Below, piece by piece: positions 9,370 to 18,035 of a stretch of 64,000 bases of DNA. The position numbers were made by a program, and so were the translations under genes. Every line of letters starts with the position of its first letter. The first letter of the stretch is position 1. The stretch is from Lewinellaceae bacterium (GTDB taxonomy: Bacteria; Bacteroidota; Bacteroidia; Chitinophagales; Saprospiraceae), in NCBI GenBank assembly GCA_020636375.1, contig JACJXZ010000012.1, positions 248,001 through 312,000 on the forward strand. Reading direction: 5' to 3'. The notes under the pieces were generated by a model, which saw only the letters and a list, made by a program, of their open reading frames with translations, searched no databases and had not been told where the DNA came from.

Positions 9370-9785
9370 TGTGGAATTATGTGCCCTGTGTAAAAAAGCG
9401 CCGGCCACCCAGGCAAAAGGCACCCCACCCTATGTGCCCTATGCGAAAACGCCGATGTGCCCTATGTGATAAAAAAGCGCCAGCCATCCAGGCAAAAGGC
9501 ACCCCACCCTATGTGCCCTATGCGAAAACGCCTATGTGCCCTATGTGATAAAAAAGCGGCGGCCACCCAGGCAAAAGGCACCCCACCCTATGTGCCCTAT
9601 GCGAAAACGCCTATGTGCCCTATGTGATAAAAAAGCGGTGGCCACCCAGGCAAACGGCACCCCCACTCTGTGTGCCTTATGCGAAAACACCTATGTGCCC
9701 TATTATATGTGATAAAAAAGCGCCAAACACCCAGGCAAAAGCCTCCATCTATGCGCCCTATGCCATAAAAAAAACGCCGCCCCCC
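9370..9785. repeat. 79-bp tandem repeat array, about 5 copies
   Basis: Units begin at AAAAAAGCG (9392, 9471, 9550, 9629, 9714) and contain CCACCCAGGCAAAAGGCACC, CTATGTGCCCTATGCGAAAA and CCTATGTGCCCTATGTGAT. The first four spacings are 79 bp or multiples; the last copy has a 6-bp insertion and is degenerate. The array fills the space between the genes ending at 9786 and starting at 9183. A single diverged copy in inverse orientation lies at 39735-39805. There are no unique spacers, so it is not CRISPR. Confidence 0.9.
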
Positions 9786-10601
9786 TCAATCCGCCACCTT
9801 AACCTCTGAGCTGGCCAGCCCCGACACCTGGAAGTACCCGATAGCTCCGCCTTCGATATTGGTGCGCAGGTTGGCGGGCTGTCCGCTGAACATCCCCCCG
9901 TCGTTGTTTACATTGCTGGTCAGGTCGAGGTAATATTTGTAACACTCGCGGGTGATGGCGTACATCTCCACCCGGGCCATGTCCCCCTCGGCGTAGTAAA
10001 AGGGAATGGGCAGGTTGCTGATGTCTTCGCTGAGCAGGAGGTCGTCGTAAGCAAAAGCCCAGGTGCCGTCCCAGTTCTGGATCGTGTCATTGCGGTAGAA
10101 CTTCGCCAGGTAGTAATCTACGGTGGCCTGCGGCTCCTTGATGTAAACGAGCACCTCATAGAAGCGCCCTTCGTCCTCCGGGTCGGCCTGCTCCTGCAGG
10201 TCAATGCGGATGGCGAGGCTGTCGAACGGGGGGACGTAATTCATCCGTTCGGCAGCCGTGTAAACGCTTTCGCCTACCTGTGCCGTCAGGGTGTACGTGG
10301 CGCCTACCTTGCCGGTAAAGGGCACACCGGGGACGTAGTAGCCGGGTGCCTGCTCGACAAAGCTGTAGGCGTTGCCTTCATCGTCCTCCACCGTGACGGC
10401 GGCGCCGCTGACGGCCGGGTTCTGTCCCTGATCGTAAAAACCCATCGTCCGGCTGATGCGGACGTACTGCCGGCCGGGCTGGTCGGTGATCAGCCCTTCA
10501 ATGATGGTGGCTTGCTCTACTTGTTCCAGGTCCAGCTCAACGGTCTTTTCGCAGCTGAAGAGGGCTAGGGCCAGGAGGGTAGGGAGAATGATATTTTTCA
10601 T
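9786..10601 (-). CDS. DUF4249-type lipoprotein, TonB-receptor partner
   Basis: 271 residues with a lipoprotein signal (MKNIILPTLLALALFSCEK, Cys at 17). The layout matches the DUF4249 family: the opening ELDLEQVEQATIIEGLITDQPGRQYVRISRT, with the phrase VSGAAVTVEDDEG, then beta strands and a C-terminal region with GGMFSGQPANLRTNIEGGAIGYF. Proteins of this family are encoded next to TonB-dependent receptors in Bacteroidota and probably act as surface lids or accessory lipoproteins. Here the receptor gene is immediately upstream (195 bp, same strand). The substrate is not predictable from sequence. Confidence 0.85.
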   Translation of the reverse strand: MKNIILPTLLALALFSCEKTVELDLEQVEQATIIEGLITDQPGRQYVRISRTMGFYDQGQNPAVSGAAVTVEDDEGNAYSFVEQAPGYYVPGVPFTGKVGATYTLTAQVGESVYTAAERMNYVPPFDSLAIRIDLQEQADPEDEGRFYEVLVYIKEPQATVDYYLAKFYRNDTIQNWDGTWAFAYDDLLLSEDISNLPIPFYYAEGDMARVEMYAITRECYKYYLDLTSNVNNDGGMFSGQPANLRTNIEGGAIGYFQVSGLASSEVKVAD

Positions 10602-10627
10602 GATGGCAAATGTTTTTTAGAATTTGT

Positions 10628-10787
10628 TTCAACCTGCCGGGTTTCGCGTTAAGCGCCCATGCTGCTGAACCCGGCAGCGTTTGTCAAAGACGGTTTTCAC
10701 CGACAGCATTTCGGCAGCCAGCTGTAGCGTCTCCGAAAAACGCTGCCGGGTTAACCATACCGGAACCAAAGTAAAACCCGGCAGGTT
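10628..10787. repeat. Nested inverted repeats between receptor and DUF4249 genes
   Basis: An outer pair (AACCTGCCGGGTTT at 10631-10644 and AAACCCGGCAGGTT at 10774-10787) encloses an inner pair (AACCCGGCAGCGTTTT near 10668-10683 and AAAACGCTGCCGGGTT near 10737-10752). All four arms share CCCGGCAG, so several alternative hairpins are possible. Probably limits read-through or stabilises the receptor mRNA 3' end. Confidence 0.7.
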
Positions 10788-10796
10788 GGGCGTCAT

Positions 10797-13175
10797 TTAA
10801 AACTTAAAATTCCAGCTGAAGTAGGGTAGCGCGCCGAACAGGTACACCATGCGGGCTTCCTTTTCGGTGCCGTCTCCGATGATGTTGCCGTCGTCGTCCT
10901 GTTTGGTGCGGGTGTAGATGGTCCAGGGGTTCTGGCGGTTATAGGCGTTGTACACGCCAGCGACGAAGGAGTTCTGCCAGCGGCGGCCCTCGTTCTTTTT
11001 GGGTTCGTAGGTCACCGACAGGTCCAGGCGGTGGAAATCCGGCAGGCGGTAGCCGTTGCGGCCGGAGTAGAGGTTGACCTGGTAGCCGTCGAAGTCGTAC
11101 TTGCCGGCGGGCAGCGTGAGGGGACGGCCGGTGGTGTAGGTGAAGTTGGCGCCCAGGCTCCAGCGGGAACTGAGATCGTATGCCAATGCCAGGTTCAGGT
11201 TGTGGCGGCGGTCGTGGTTGGCAGGGAAGGCTTTATCTCCATTGACGCCCGGCACTTCCAGGGTGGCTTCGGCCAGGGTGTAGCTGCCAAAACCGGTCAG
11301 GCGGCCCTTGCTCTTGCGCAGGTAGAATTCCAGGCCATAGGATTCGGACTCGCCCTGCCGGAACTCGGTGGCCAGGTGGCGGTTGAAGAACAGCTCGGCG
11401 TTGTCGGCAAACTCGGTCAGGTCCTTCGCCTTTTTATAATAGGCTTCCACCGAAAATTCGAACATGTTGTCCCGGAAGTTGCGGAAGTAGCCCACTGCCA
11501 CCTGGTCGGCTTTCTGCGGGTCGAGGTAGGGCGAGCTGGGCGCCCAGGTGGCGAAGGGGATCGGCACCGTCGAGTTGGAGATCAGGTGCACGTACTGTAC
11601 CATGCGGTTGTACGAAACCTTGACCGAACTCTGCGGGTCGAGCAGGTAGCGGGCGGCAAAGCGCGGTTCCGGGTTGTGGAACAGCCTGATCGTCTCGAAA
11701 TGGCGGTAGGTGGTGGAATCGCGGATGACGATGTCGACATTATCCTGCGGGTCTTCGTATTCGTAAACCGTGCCCTCGCCAATGTTCTGGAACAGGCTGT
11801 AGCGCAGGCCGTACTCGAGGCTGAGCCGGCCGGTCACCTGATGTTCGGCGCCGAGGTAAAGGGCATGGTCGAGGGCGTACTGCTTCTGCAGCCCGACGGA
11901 TTTAAATATGGACTCCTCCCCGTTGCTGGTGATCTTGCCGGGGGTGAAGCGGCGGTAAATGCCCTGGTAGCCGAATTTCAGGGTAAACTCCGGCGTGACG
12001 AAGTAGGAAACATCTTCCTTGACCGAAGCCTCCCGCTGGTTGGCCTCCCAGAGGAAGCCGTCGACGGGGTCGCGGTCGTGCAGGGCGTAATCGAAATCGC
12101 TGTAGATGAGGGTCAGGTTGGAGAAGAGGCGCTCGTTGAACAGGTGGTTCCAGCGGAAGGTAGCGGTGCTGTTGCCCCAGTCCATTTTGAAATCGTCGTT
12201 GAACTGCCAGACGTCGCGCCCGCTGTAGGCCGACAGGAAGAACCGGTTCTTGTTGTTGGCCTTCCAGTTGACCTTGGCGTTCAGGTCGTGGAAGCTCACT
12301 GCCGTGCCGTCGAACTGGTCGGCGTTCTTCATGTACAGGTCGGCGTACGACCGGCGCCCGGCGACGATGAAGGAGGCTTTGTCCTGGACGATCGGCGCCT
12401 CCACGGCGAGTTTGGCGGCCAGCAGGCCCACCCCCCCGCTGGCGGCAAACTGCTTGGCGTTGCCGTCGCGGGTGGTGATTTCCAGCAGGGAGGACAGGCG
12501 GCCGCCGTACTTGGCCGGGATGCCGCCCTTGTACAACTCTGCGCTTTTGATGATATCGGCGTTGAAAACAGAGAATAACCCAAAGAGGTGCGACACGTCG
12601 TACACCGGCGCCTCGTCGATGAGGATGAGGTTCTGGTCGGCGCTGCCGCCGCGCACGAAGAAGGCGGAAGTGCCCTCGCCCGCGCTGGTCACGCCGGGCA
12701 GGGTCTGTATCGTCTTGATCACGTCGGGCTCGCCCATCAGGGAGGGCAGCTTTTTGATCTCCTCGATGGGCACGTCGAGGCGGCTCATGGCCACTTGCTG
12801 TACAGACTGGTCGGCCTTCTTGTCCGTCACCACGACCTCTTCCAGCACGGCGGCGGCAGGCTGCATCTCCACGTTGAGCTCGACGTTGGCGCGGAGGGTT
12901 ACCGTCTTCACCTGGGCCTGGTAGCCGATGTAGGTGAAGGTCAGCTCGTACGTGCCGGCCGGCAGGGTCAGCGAATAAAATCCATAGAGGTTGGTGGTGG
13001 TTCCGGATTTGGTGGTGGGTTCGTATACGCTGGCGTAGAGCAGTTCTTCGCCGGAGGCGGCGTCCTTCAGATAGCCGCTGAGGGTAAATCGTTCTTCCTG
13101 TGGTACGTCGGGTTGGCCTGTGGCGGAACATAGAAATCCCACCAGCAAGCAGGCCATCAATAGGGCTCGCTTCAT
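10797..13175 (-). CDS. TonB-dependent receptor with carboxypeptidase-like regulatory domain
   Basis: 792 residues. Signal peptide MKRALLMACLLVGFLCSATGQ; an N-terminal CarboxypepD_reg-like domain (about 30-115, with YSLTLPAGTYELTFTYIGY); a plug domain (about 120-240, with MGEPDVIKTIQTLPGV and the FFVRGGSADQNLILIDEAPV motif); and a C-terminal beta-barrel finishing with LPYFSWNFKF, a typical aromatic end for outer-membrane proteins. It should import a substrate across the outer membrane using TonB. It pairs with the DUF4249 lipoprotein downstream. The barrel is short (about 550 residues), as is usual for receptors of the DUF4249 class rather than SusC (about 1000 residues). Confidence 0.92.
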   Translation of the reverse strand: MKRALLMACLLVGFLCSATGQPDVPQEERFTLSGYLKDAASGEELLYASVYEPTTKSGTTTNLYGFYSLTLPAGTYELTFTYIGYQAQVKTVTLRANVELNVEMQPAAAVLEEVVVTDKKADQSVQQVAMSRLDVPIEEIKKLPSLMGEPDVIKTIQTLPGVTSAGEGTSAFFVRGGSADQNLILIDEAPVYDVSHLFGLFSVFNADIIKSAELYKGGIPAKYGGRLSSLLEITTRDGNAKQFAASGGVGLLAAKLAVEAPIVQDKASFIVAGRRSYADLYMKNADQFDGTAVSFHDLNAKVNWKANNKNRFFLSAYSGRDVWQFNDDFKMDWGNSTATFRWNHLFNERLFSNLTLIYSDFDYALHDRDPVDGFLWEANQREASVKEDVSYFVTPEFTLKFGYQGIYRRFTPGKITSNGEESIFKSVGLQKQYALDHALYLGAEHQVTGRLSLEYGLRYSLFQNIGEGTVYEYEDPQDNVDIVIRDSTTYRHFETIRLFHNPEPRFAARYLLDPQSSVKVSYNRMVQYVHLISNSTVPIPFATWAPSSPYLDPQKADQVAVGYFRNFRDNMFEFSVEAYYKKAKDLTEFADNAELFFNRHLATEFRQGESESYGLEFYLRKSKGRLTGFGSYTLAEATLEVPGVNGDKAFPANHDRRHNLNLALAYDLSSRWSLGANFTYTTGRPLTLPAGKYDFDGYQVNLYSGRNGYRLPDFHRLDLSVTYEPKKNEGRRWQNSFVAGVYNAYNRQNPWTIYTRTKQDDDGNIIGDGTEKEARMVYLFGALPYFSWNFKF

Positions 13176-13721
13176 TATGCAGATTGTTTTTGATTTTTGC
13201 GGAAACAGGGTTTTTCCGTTTGTTCATTCTCCTGATGCGGGCATCCTCTTTTTACCCCTACGGATTAAAGTTATTTATTTATGAACGGGTGGTTTTGGCA
13301 GGCCAGTGGGGAGATTTGTGGGACGAAAGGAGGCAAGGAAAACCGGGGTGGCAACCGGACTATTATCCTTATGGCTGCTTTCGGGTTTGTTTGGAGGCCG
13401 GGTTTGGTTGCAAAAAGAGGTAGTTTGCTTATATGTTGCCTGGCATAGGGGTAAATATAAGGATTTGGCTGCCCCCAAACCCCAAAACCAGCCAGGGGCA
13501 CAAAATAGCATCGCGCCCGATCCGGGCAAGCTCAGCGGCAAAAAAGTGTCGGGTACAGCATCTTTCATATCTCCGGTTTTTTCCTTATCTTGCTTGTCCA
13601 CATCATCAGGAAAAACTTTCATTTATACCATTGCTGTGAAACCTCGCAGAGCATGCCTGTCGGCAAAGCCTGGCAAGCCCATGCTTTTTACCATCACCCG
13701 ATCACCCAACACCCTGGTTTC
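13176..13721. other. Gene-free spacer with a repeat fragment
   Basis: No gene is supported. At 13388-13420 it carries TTTGGAGGCCGGGTTTGGTTGC followed by AAAAAGAGGT, a half-copy of the TTTGGAGGCC element seen at 16679-16712, 17701-17735, 55627-55794 and 59607-59660. Confidence 0.55.
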
Positions 13722-14678
13722 ATGCAACACCTGTACACCCTTTTGTTTTTCCTGTCGCCGGTTGGTTTCCTGCATGCGGGCCCTACCTATCACATGACCG
13801 AGCCTTCCTCTACCGTCCCGTTGTTTATCCGGAATAAACTCATCCTGGTGAACGGGCAGGCCAACGGCCAAAGCGGATATTTCCTTTTCGACACCGGCGC
13901 TTCGGAGCTGGCCCTCAACGAAGCCTATTTTCCCCGGCAGGACCATGCAGCCCCCGGGACGCGCTTTGCCGACGTCAGCGGCCACAGCATCCATCACGGT
14001 TATGCCTTTGTCGATTCATTTTACTGGGCCGGGCTGCGCCGGGAGGCATTCTTTGGCGCCTGCCTGGACATGAGCGCCCTGGAAAGCCGCCTGGGAGAAA
14101 AGCTGCTGGGCATCATCGGCTATGATGTGTTGCGGCACGTAGACCTGGAGATCGACTACTACCGGGAAACGATGGTCCTCATCCGCCCCGGCGCGGCTCT
14201 GGCCCGGCCCTGCTTGCCGGATTACACCTTTGCTTTCCGGATGAACCGCCACCTGCCGGTGCTGAAAGCAGTCCTGGGCGACGCCGCCGGCCTGGACATG
14301 GCTATAGATTCGGGTTCCTCCATCAATGTGTGCAGCAGCCGGTTCAAGAAGAAATTGAAAAACAAAGCCCTGCAAAAAAGGAGGGTCTCCCTGCTGGGGG
14401 CGTCCGGGGCATCAGAGCAGGCACCGTATTACGTCATGGAATCCTTGGTGGTTGAAAATGCTTATTCCATTGCTTATTGCCGCATCGCGCTCGCCAGCAT
14501 GGGCGTTATCGACGACTACAGCCTCGGGGTCGACGGGCTGCTGGGGGTCAATTTCTTCCGCCTGGGGCGGGTGTTCTTCAGCTACCAGTCCCGCCGCATC
14601 GACGTGTGGCTGGAACACAATGATTATACGATGCGCCACAGTACGCTGCCGCCGCTGCAGGGGATGAGCGCGGAGTGA
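13722..14678 (+). CDS. Retropepsin-like aspartic protease, secreted
   Basis: 318 residues from the ATG at 13722, chosen because it begins a signal peptide (MQHLYTLLFFLSPVGFLHAG); the longer frame upstream adds a polar, unlikely extension. Two aspartic protease half-sites are visible: FDTGASELAL near residue 56 and AIDSGSSINV near 196, each with the D-T/S-G signature and a downstream hydrophobic-GxxG-like strand (LLGIIGYDVL and GLLGVNFFRL). The tandem two-domain layout in one chain resembles bacterial retropepsin-like (gag-asp_proteas) proteins. Likely a periplasmic protease; target unknown. It precedes the methyltransferase by 82 bp on the same strand, although it seems to be its own unit. 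Confidence 0.8.
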   Translation: MQHLYTLLFFLSPVGFLHAGPTYHMTEPSSTVPLFIRNKLILVNGQANGQSGYFLFDTGASELALNEAYFPRQDHAAPGTRFADVSGHSIHHGYAFVDSFYWAGLRREAFFGACLDMSALESRLGEKLLGIIGYDVLRHVDLEIDYYRETMVLIRPGAALARPCLPDYTFAFRMNRHLPVLKAVLGDAAGLDMAIDSGSSINVCSSRFKKKLKNKALQKRRVSLLGASGASEQAPYYVMESLVVENAYSIAYCRIALASMGVIDDYSLGVDGLLGVNFFRLGRVFFSYQSRRIDVWLEHNDYTMRHSTLPPLQGMSAE

Positions 14679-14723
14679 TTTTTACTAACAAGTTTTCCAC
14701 AACCTGGAATTATTGGGGAATAA

Positions 14724-14750
14724 TGGTTACATTTGTTTTTCTTGTAACCA
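14724..14750 (+). promoter_or_regulatory. Inverted repeat overlapping a predicted -7 element upstream of the methyltransferase
   Basis: Perfect 8-bp inverted repeat TGGTTACA (14724-14731) and TGTAACCA (14743-14750), with an 11-bp spacer, ending 10 bp before the methyltransferase ATG. The left arm overlaps TACATTTG (14728-14735), which fits the Bacteroidota -7 consensus TAnnTTTG; no well-spaced TTG lies upstream. Its position suggests an operator, as found before many restriction-modification genes. Confidence 0.5.
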
Positions 14751-14760
14751 AATTGTTGTC

Positions 14761-15750
14761 ATGTCTTTTACTTCAATTGAAATTTGCGCCGGCGCCGGCG
14801 GCCAGTCCATCGGCCTGGAACAAGCCGGATTCGAACATCTGGCCCTGGTGGAAATAGACGGGGACGCCTGCAATACGCTGCGCCATAACCGCCCGGCATG
14901 GAATGTTTGCGAAATGGACGTTAAGGAATTTTCCGCCAAAACATTCCGGGGCGAGGTCAGCTTATTTGCCGGCGGCGTACCCTGCCCGCCCTTCTCGATC
15001 GCAGGCAAACAATTGGGTAAAGATGACGAACGGGACCTCTTCCCGGAAGCCCTCCGGCTGATCGGAGAATGCCGGCCGCAGGCGGTCCTGCTCGAAAATG
15101 TCCGGGGTTTTTTATCCAAAAGGTTCGACGGGTACCGGCGGTCTCTGCTAGAACGACTGGAGGAAATGGGCTATACCGGTGAATGGCGGTTGCTGACTGC
15201 TGCCGATTACGGCGTTCCGCAACTGCGCCCCCGGGCCATATATGTAGGGTTTCTCGATGATCATTTCGATTACTTCCAATGGCCGGTTAGAGAAGGCCCT
15301 GCCCCCTCGGTTGGAGAAGTCCTGTATAAAGAAATGGCTTCCCGGGGGTGGAAGAAGGCCAAAAGCTGGAAGGAACAGGCTAATGGCATTGCGCCCACCC
15401 TGGTGGGCGGCTCAAAAAAGCACGGTGGTGCCGACCTGGGGCCTTCCCGCGCAAGAAAGGGTTGGAAACAGCTCGGCGTTGACGGCAGGAGCCTGGTGGA
15501 CGAACCGCCCGGGCCTGACTTTAAGGGCATGCCCCGGCTGACCGTTAGAATGGCTTCCATGGTGCAGGGATTCCCGGAAGATTGGGAATTTACCGGCAGG
15601 AAAACCGCCGCATATCGGCAGGTAGGCAATGCCTTTCCGCCTCCTGTAGCCAAAGCAGTAGGGGAGAGTATTGTGTCGGCACTAAATAAAGAAAAAAAAG
15701 CATGGCGAAGCGGAAAGGTGCTAGAGCTAAACTTCGAGCATACTTTGTAA
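14761..15750 (+). CDS. C5-cytosine DNA methyltransferase
   Basis: 329 residues from ATG 14761. All core motifs are present in order: I (EICAGAGGQSIGLEQAGF, residues 7-24), IV with the catalytic cysteine (GGVPCPPFSIAGKQ, Cys near 74), VI (LLENVRGF), VIII (QLRPRAIYVGF), a target recognition region (about 180-265), and IX/X (RQVGNAFPPPVAKAV). It transfers a methyl group from S-adenosylmethionine to C5 of cytosine in DNA. The recognition sequence cannot be read from the protein. A truncated HNH-type frame follows 3 bp downstream, suggesting a former type II restriction partner, so the enzyme may now be an orphan methylase. Confidence 0.92.
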   Translation: MSFTSIEICAGAGGQSIGLEQAGFEHLALVEIDGDACNTLRHNRPAWNVCEMDVKEFSAKTFRGEVSLFAGGVPCPPFSIAGKQLGKDDERDLFPEALRLIGECRPQAVLLENVRGFLSKRFDGYRRSLLERLEEMGYTGEWRLLTAADYGVPQLRPRAIYVGFLDDHFDYFQWPVREGPAPSVGEVLYKEMASRGWKKAKSWKEQANGIAPTLVGGSKKHGGADLGPSRARKGWKQLGVDGRSLVDEPPGPDFKGMPRLTVRMASMVQGFPEDWEFTGRKTAAYRQVGNAFPPPVAKAVGESIVSALNKEKKAWRSGKVLELNFEHTL

Positions 15751-15753
15751 ATA

Positions 15754-16020
15754 ATGTTGGGTAAAGTTCTGGATTCCGATATCATAGATAAATCCGAAGG
15801 AGGGACAGATGAGGCATCCAATCTCCGTGCGATTTGCTCAGTCTGTAACGAGGGCGCTTCCAACCTCACGCTTCCCCGCCCGAGCGATTTGAAACTATTG
15901 GCCCAAATCCGCCGGGCTACTGGTTCTTCGCAGTTGGAAGTATTGAAATGGCTGATTAACAAATTCCCAAAACAAGCCGGAGAGATCATCAGGGATAATG
16001 AATTCAAACCGGGAAAGTAG
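15754..16020 (+). pseudogene. Truncated HNH endonuclease remnant
   Basis: 88 codons beginning 3 bp after the methyltransferase stop. The start resembles the end of an HNH nuclease: KSEGGTDEASNLRAICSVCNEG matches the usual GGTD..NL..LC..CN part, while the region before it reads VLDSDIIDKS where a VDHIIP-type stretch with the catalytic histidine is expected, so the histidine is missing. The following helix-rich part (LLAQIRRATGSSQLEVLKWLINKF) looks like a restriction-enzyme C-terminus. The N-terminal two-thirds of a normal enzyme are absent. Interpreted as the decayed endonuclease of the adjacent methyltransferase; alternatively a small protein of unknown function. Confidence 0.6.
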
Positions 16021-16050
16021 CATGTTTCTTTGTGGGTCTCCGTGTCCGTC

Positions 16051-16118
16051 CAGCGTTCGACCGAGTTCACGCCAAAGTGCGGCCTGCTCGGGCAGGGTAG
16101 GGGGGCAGGGGCACTTCG
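16051..16118. repeat. Dispersed-repeat segment and 40-bp partial duplication
   Basis: 16051-16073 is the inverse of the GGCGTGAACTCGGTCGAACG element also seen at 22161, 24213 and 53722. 16078-16117 (GCCTGCTCGGGCAGGGTAGG and on) duplicates 16318-16357 inside the neighbouring methyltransferase remnant, so a fragment of that gene was copied here. Confidence 0.7.
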
Positions 16119-16167
16119 TGGCGCGATCATCCTGATCGCAGGCCATCCGTTTTATGCGGCCGGGCGA

Positions 16168-16712
16168 TCAGGCCTCCGCCGGCCCCAGGGCCGCCAGCGT
16201 CTCCAGCCGCCGCTCCACCTGCTCCAGGTGCTTTTTCGTCCGTTTCTTGTCAAAAGCGGCTGCCAGCGTAGGCACGTCCGCCGGGGCGTTCAGGCTGTTC
16301 AGCAGGCCGCGCAGGGCGTCGGCCTGCTCGGGCAGGGTAGGGGGCCAGGGGCACTTTTCGGCAGCAGCTACCTGCGCTTCCGCCGCATCCACTTCCACCT
16401 CCAGCAGCTTGCCCTGTTTGGCTACTTTAGCTTCTTCCGGTGCTTGGTATTCCGGCCGCAGCCAGCGGGCCAGCCCCGCCGCTTCCTCCGCCGCCCGCCC
16501 GGCGTTGAGCTGCACCAGGCGCTCCAGGATTTCGCCCTCCTCCAGGCCGGCGGGCCAGCCGCCACGGCGGCGTCCAGCTCGTCGTGGAGCTGCCGCAGGA
16601 TGCCCACCAGGCCCTGCTCGTGGATGCGGCGCTCTTTTTCGCTAAGGGGCTGCCCGGCGCGCTCTTTTTCATTGCCAGGTGTTTTTTTACCCAATGGGTG
16701 GTTTCCAAACAT
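16168..16712 (-). pseudogene. Remnant of class I SAM-dependent DNA methyltransferase (C-terminal part, frameshifted)
   Basis: Two overlapping minus-strand frames encode consecutive parts of one protein tail. The upstream part contains LSEKERRIHEQGLVGILRQL and HDELDAAVAA; after a one-base shift near 16560 the next part continues as GWPAGLEEGEILERLVQLN, AAGLARWLRPEYQ and ends in PPTLPEQADALRGLL...ERRLETLAALG. This sequence of motifs is typical for the far C-terminus of large N6-adenine/Eco57I-like methyltransferases. All catalytic motifs are gone. The 5' end coincides with the dispersed element at 16679-16712 (MFGNHPLGKK is encoded by the element), so truncation at that element is likely. Confidence 0.7.
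16679..16712 (-). repeat. TTTGGAGGCC-family element, fragment
   Basis: Read on the minus strand: TAAGAGCATGTTTGGAAACC followed by ACCCATTGGGTAAAAAAA. Matches the arms of the palindromic element at 55627-55794. It sits exactly at the broken end of the methyltransferase remnant. Confidence 0.7.
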
Positions 16713-16867
16713 GCTCTTACTCCCATTCCGGCTATGCCTTCATTGGCCTTGAGGGAAATTGCTTCTGAGACATTGGCGCCAATATACTAAGCGCGGTTAC
16801 CAGAGGTGTATAGGTTTTATCAACGGAAAGAAGTATTTTGCATTAACCAAACATAAAATCACTGTCC

Positions 16868-17161
16868 ATGAAAATAATTTGTGTTTCGGCATTCACACTT
16901 GTTCTTTTTTGTTTACCACGTTCTATTGATGCTCAAGACAAAGAAACCCTGCGAGACAAAGTTTATAGTTCTGAACAAGACAGAGAAATAATCAGAAAAA
17001 ATGCGCGAAGTGATTTTGAATTGATCATGCCTTTCGCAGCAAAAATCGCAGAAGATATTATTTCCAGTGTCAGGAAGTATAAGGAGGGGAAGTCATATAT
17101 ACCTTCGGATGAGGAAATCCAAATGCAGAAACTTCAAAATATTTTAACCCGATCTAATTAA
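16868..17161 (+). CDS. Small secreted protein, unknown
   Basis: 97 residues with a probable signal peptide (MKIICVSAFTLVLFCLPRSIDAQ). The mature part is charged and helical (KVYSSEQDREIIRKNARSDF). The DNA is clearly more AT-rich than the flanking genes, suggesting acquisition. The stop is followed after 4 bp by the frame at 17166-17579; the two may be one operon or a single gene split by a mutation. No family recognised. Confidence 0.5.
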   Translation: MKIICVSAFTLVLFCLPRSIDAQDKETLRDKVYSSEQDREIIRKNARSDFELIMPFAAKIAEDIISSVRKYKEGKSYIPSDEEIQMQKLQNILTRSN

Positions 17162-17165
17162 GGAT

Positions 17166-17579
17166 TTGCCCTCCGGATATGGAGATATGGACTATTATTC
17201 TCTCCGGAAAACAATAAGTGACAGTAAAGCAAAAATAAAAATCCTTCATTTTTGGACGATGGATCTTTACGATACGCTTACTTATCGCAGAGGAATACTT
17301 CTAAATTCTTTAGCAGGCTTCCACAGCCATAAAGAAGTCCAAATTTTCAACAATGTCCCAGGAGGTGGTTTGACAGAATTAATAGGAGTAGGAGAATATT
17401 TTCAATTGAATAACGAAGAAAAAAAACCTTTTATCGATTCTTGGAATGGAATTACTCTTCCAGCTACTTTTATCTACTATGATAAAGATTCACCTCCCAT
17501 GTTTTTTGGTAGTGATTCAGACTTTAAAGAAATTCTTACTTTTATCAATATAAAGCTGGGCTCGGACGCAGATAAATAG
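17166..17579 (+). CDS. Unknown protein, possibly thioredoxin-like fold
   Basis: 137 codons from TTG 17166 (first ATG at 17187). KIKILHFWTMDLYDTL resembles the strand preceding a thioredoxin active site (xxxFWAxWC), but the CxxC motif is absent, and TLPATFIYYDKDSPPMFF is placed like the cis-proline loop of thioredoxins. This is a weak resemblance only. AT-rich like the preceding gene. No signal peptide of its own, which supports the idea that it was once continuous with the secreted protein upstream. Confidence 0.45.
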   Translation: MPSGYGDMDYYSLRKTISDSKAKIKILHFWTMDLYDTLTYRRGILLNSLAGFHSHKEVQIFNNVPGGGLTELIGVGEYFQLNNEEKKPFIDSWNGITLPATFIYYDKDSPPMFFGSDSDFKEILTFINIKLGSDADK

Positions 17580-17700
17580 CAAAGGATAGTCTAAAAATAG
17601 CCCCAACCGGGGTTGATGTTTGGATGTCCAGTTCAAAGAGAGTGTAAAATGAATTCTGTTTAATACACATCCAGTGGACGTATCTTTGGAAGACTTAGAG

Positions 17701-17740
17701 TATGTTTGGAGGTAGTACTTTTGAAGCGAAAAAACCACTA
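17701..17740. repeat. TTTGGAGGCC-family element, diverged fragment
   Basis: GTATGTTTGGAGGTAGTACT followed by TTTTGAAGCGAAAAAACCAC. Similar to the other copies of the family over the first 15 bp and the A-rich follow-up; internal part diverged. Confidence 0.45.
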
Positions 17741-17764
17741 CCCGGCAAGTTGAGGCGTCTTTGG

Positions 17765-17983
17765 TCACCCATCCCTCTTCCCAATCAACTCCTCCAACTT
17801 CAATTTCCGGTACGCCTCCGGGTAGTTCGCCTTCAGTTCTTCGGCGACCTCTTCCAGTTTCTGGACGAGCAGGCGGTTGAGGAGTTCCTGGTTGCTTTTG
17901 CCGGTTGGCTCTTTCGGGATAGGTTGCTTCCCGCTGACGGACCGGCCGGTGGTGGTGGAGGTGGTTTCGGTGGAGGAGGAAGA
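17765..17983 (-). pseudogene. 3' fragment of an unidentified coding gene
   Basis: Open minus-strand frame of 72 codons without a start codon, ending at TGA 17765-17767. It encodes a Ser/Thr-rich linker then a strongly helical, charged tail with LLNRLLVQKLEEVAEELKAN and YPEAYRKLKLEELIGKRDG, which looks like genuine protein. Upstream it is cut by a stop at 17984-17986. It may be the end of a different gene brought next to the hipA remnant by deletion. Family not recognised. Confidence 0.4.
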
Positions 17984-18035
17984 TTAAAGGCGGTCCGGGC
18001 AGGACAGAGCCTGAACCGGTATTAGGAGAAGGCGG

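Noticed and set aside
9370..9785. CRISPR-like array
   Set aside because: The repeats are contiguous 79-bp units without unique spacers, and no cas genes are nearby.
11031..12578. Plus-strand open frame of 515 codons opposite the TonB receptor
   Set aside because: Shadow of the receptor gene; its Val/Gly/Ala/Gln-rich text has no domain features.
13275..13622. Minus-strand frame of 115 codons upstream of the protease
   Set aside because: Overlaps a dispersed repeat, lacks a signal or domain, and competes with a similarly weak frame 13306-13797.
15895..16146. Minus-strand 83-codon frame
   Set aside because: Its middle is a short duplicated fragment of the neighbouring methyltransferase tail, and the rest is antisense to the HNH remnant.
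17702..18025. Plus-strand 107-codon frame
   Set aside because: The opposite strand shows a more natural helical protein tail (17765-17983); the plus frame starts inside a dispersed repeat.
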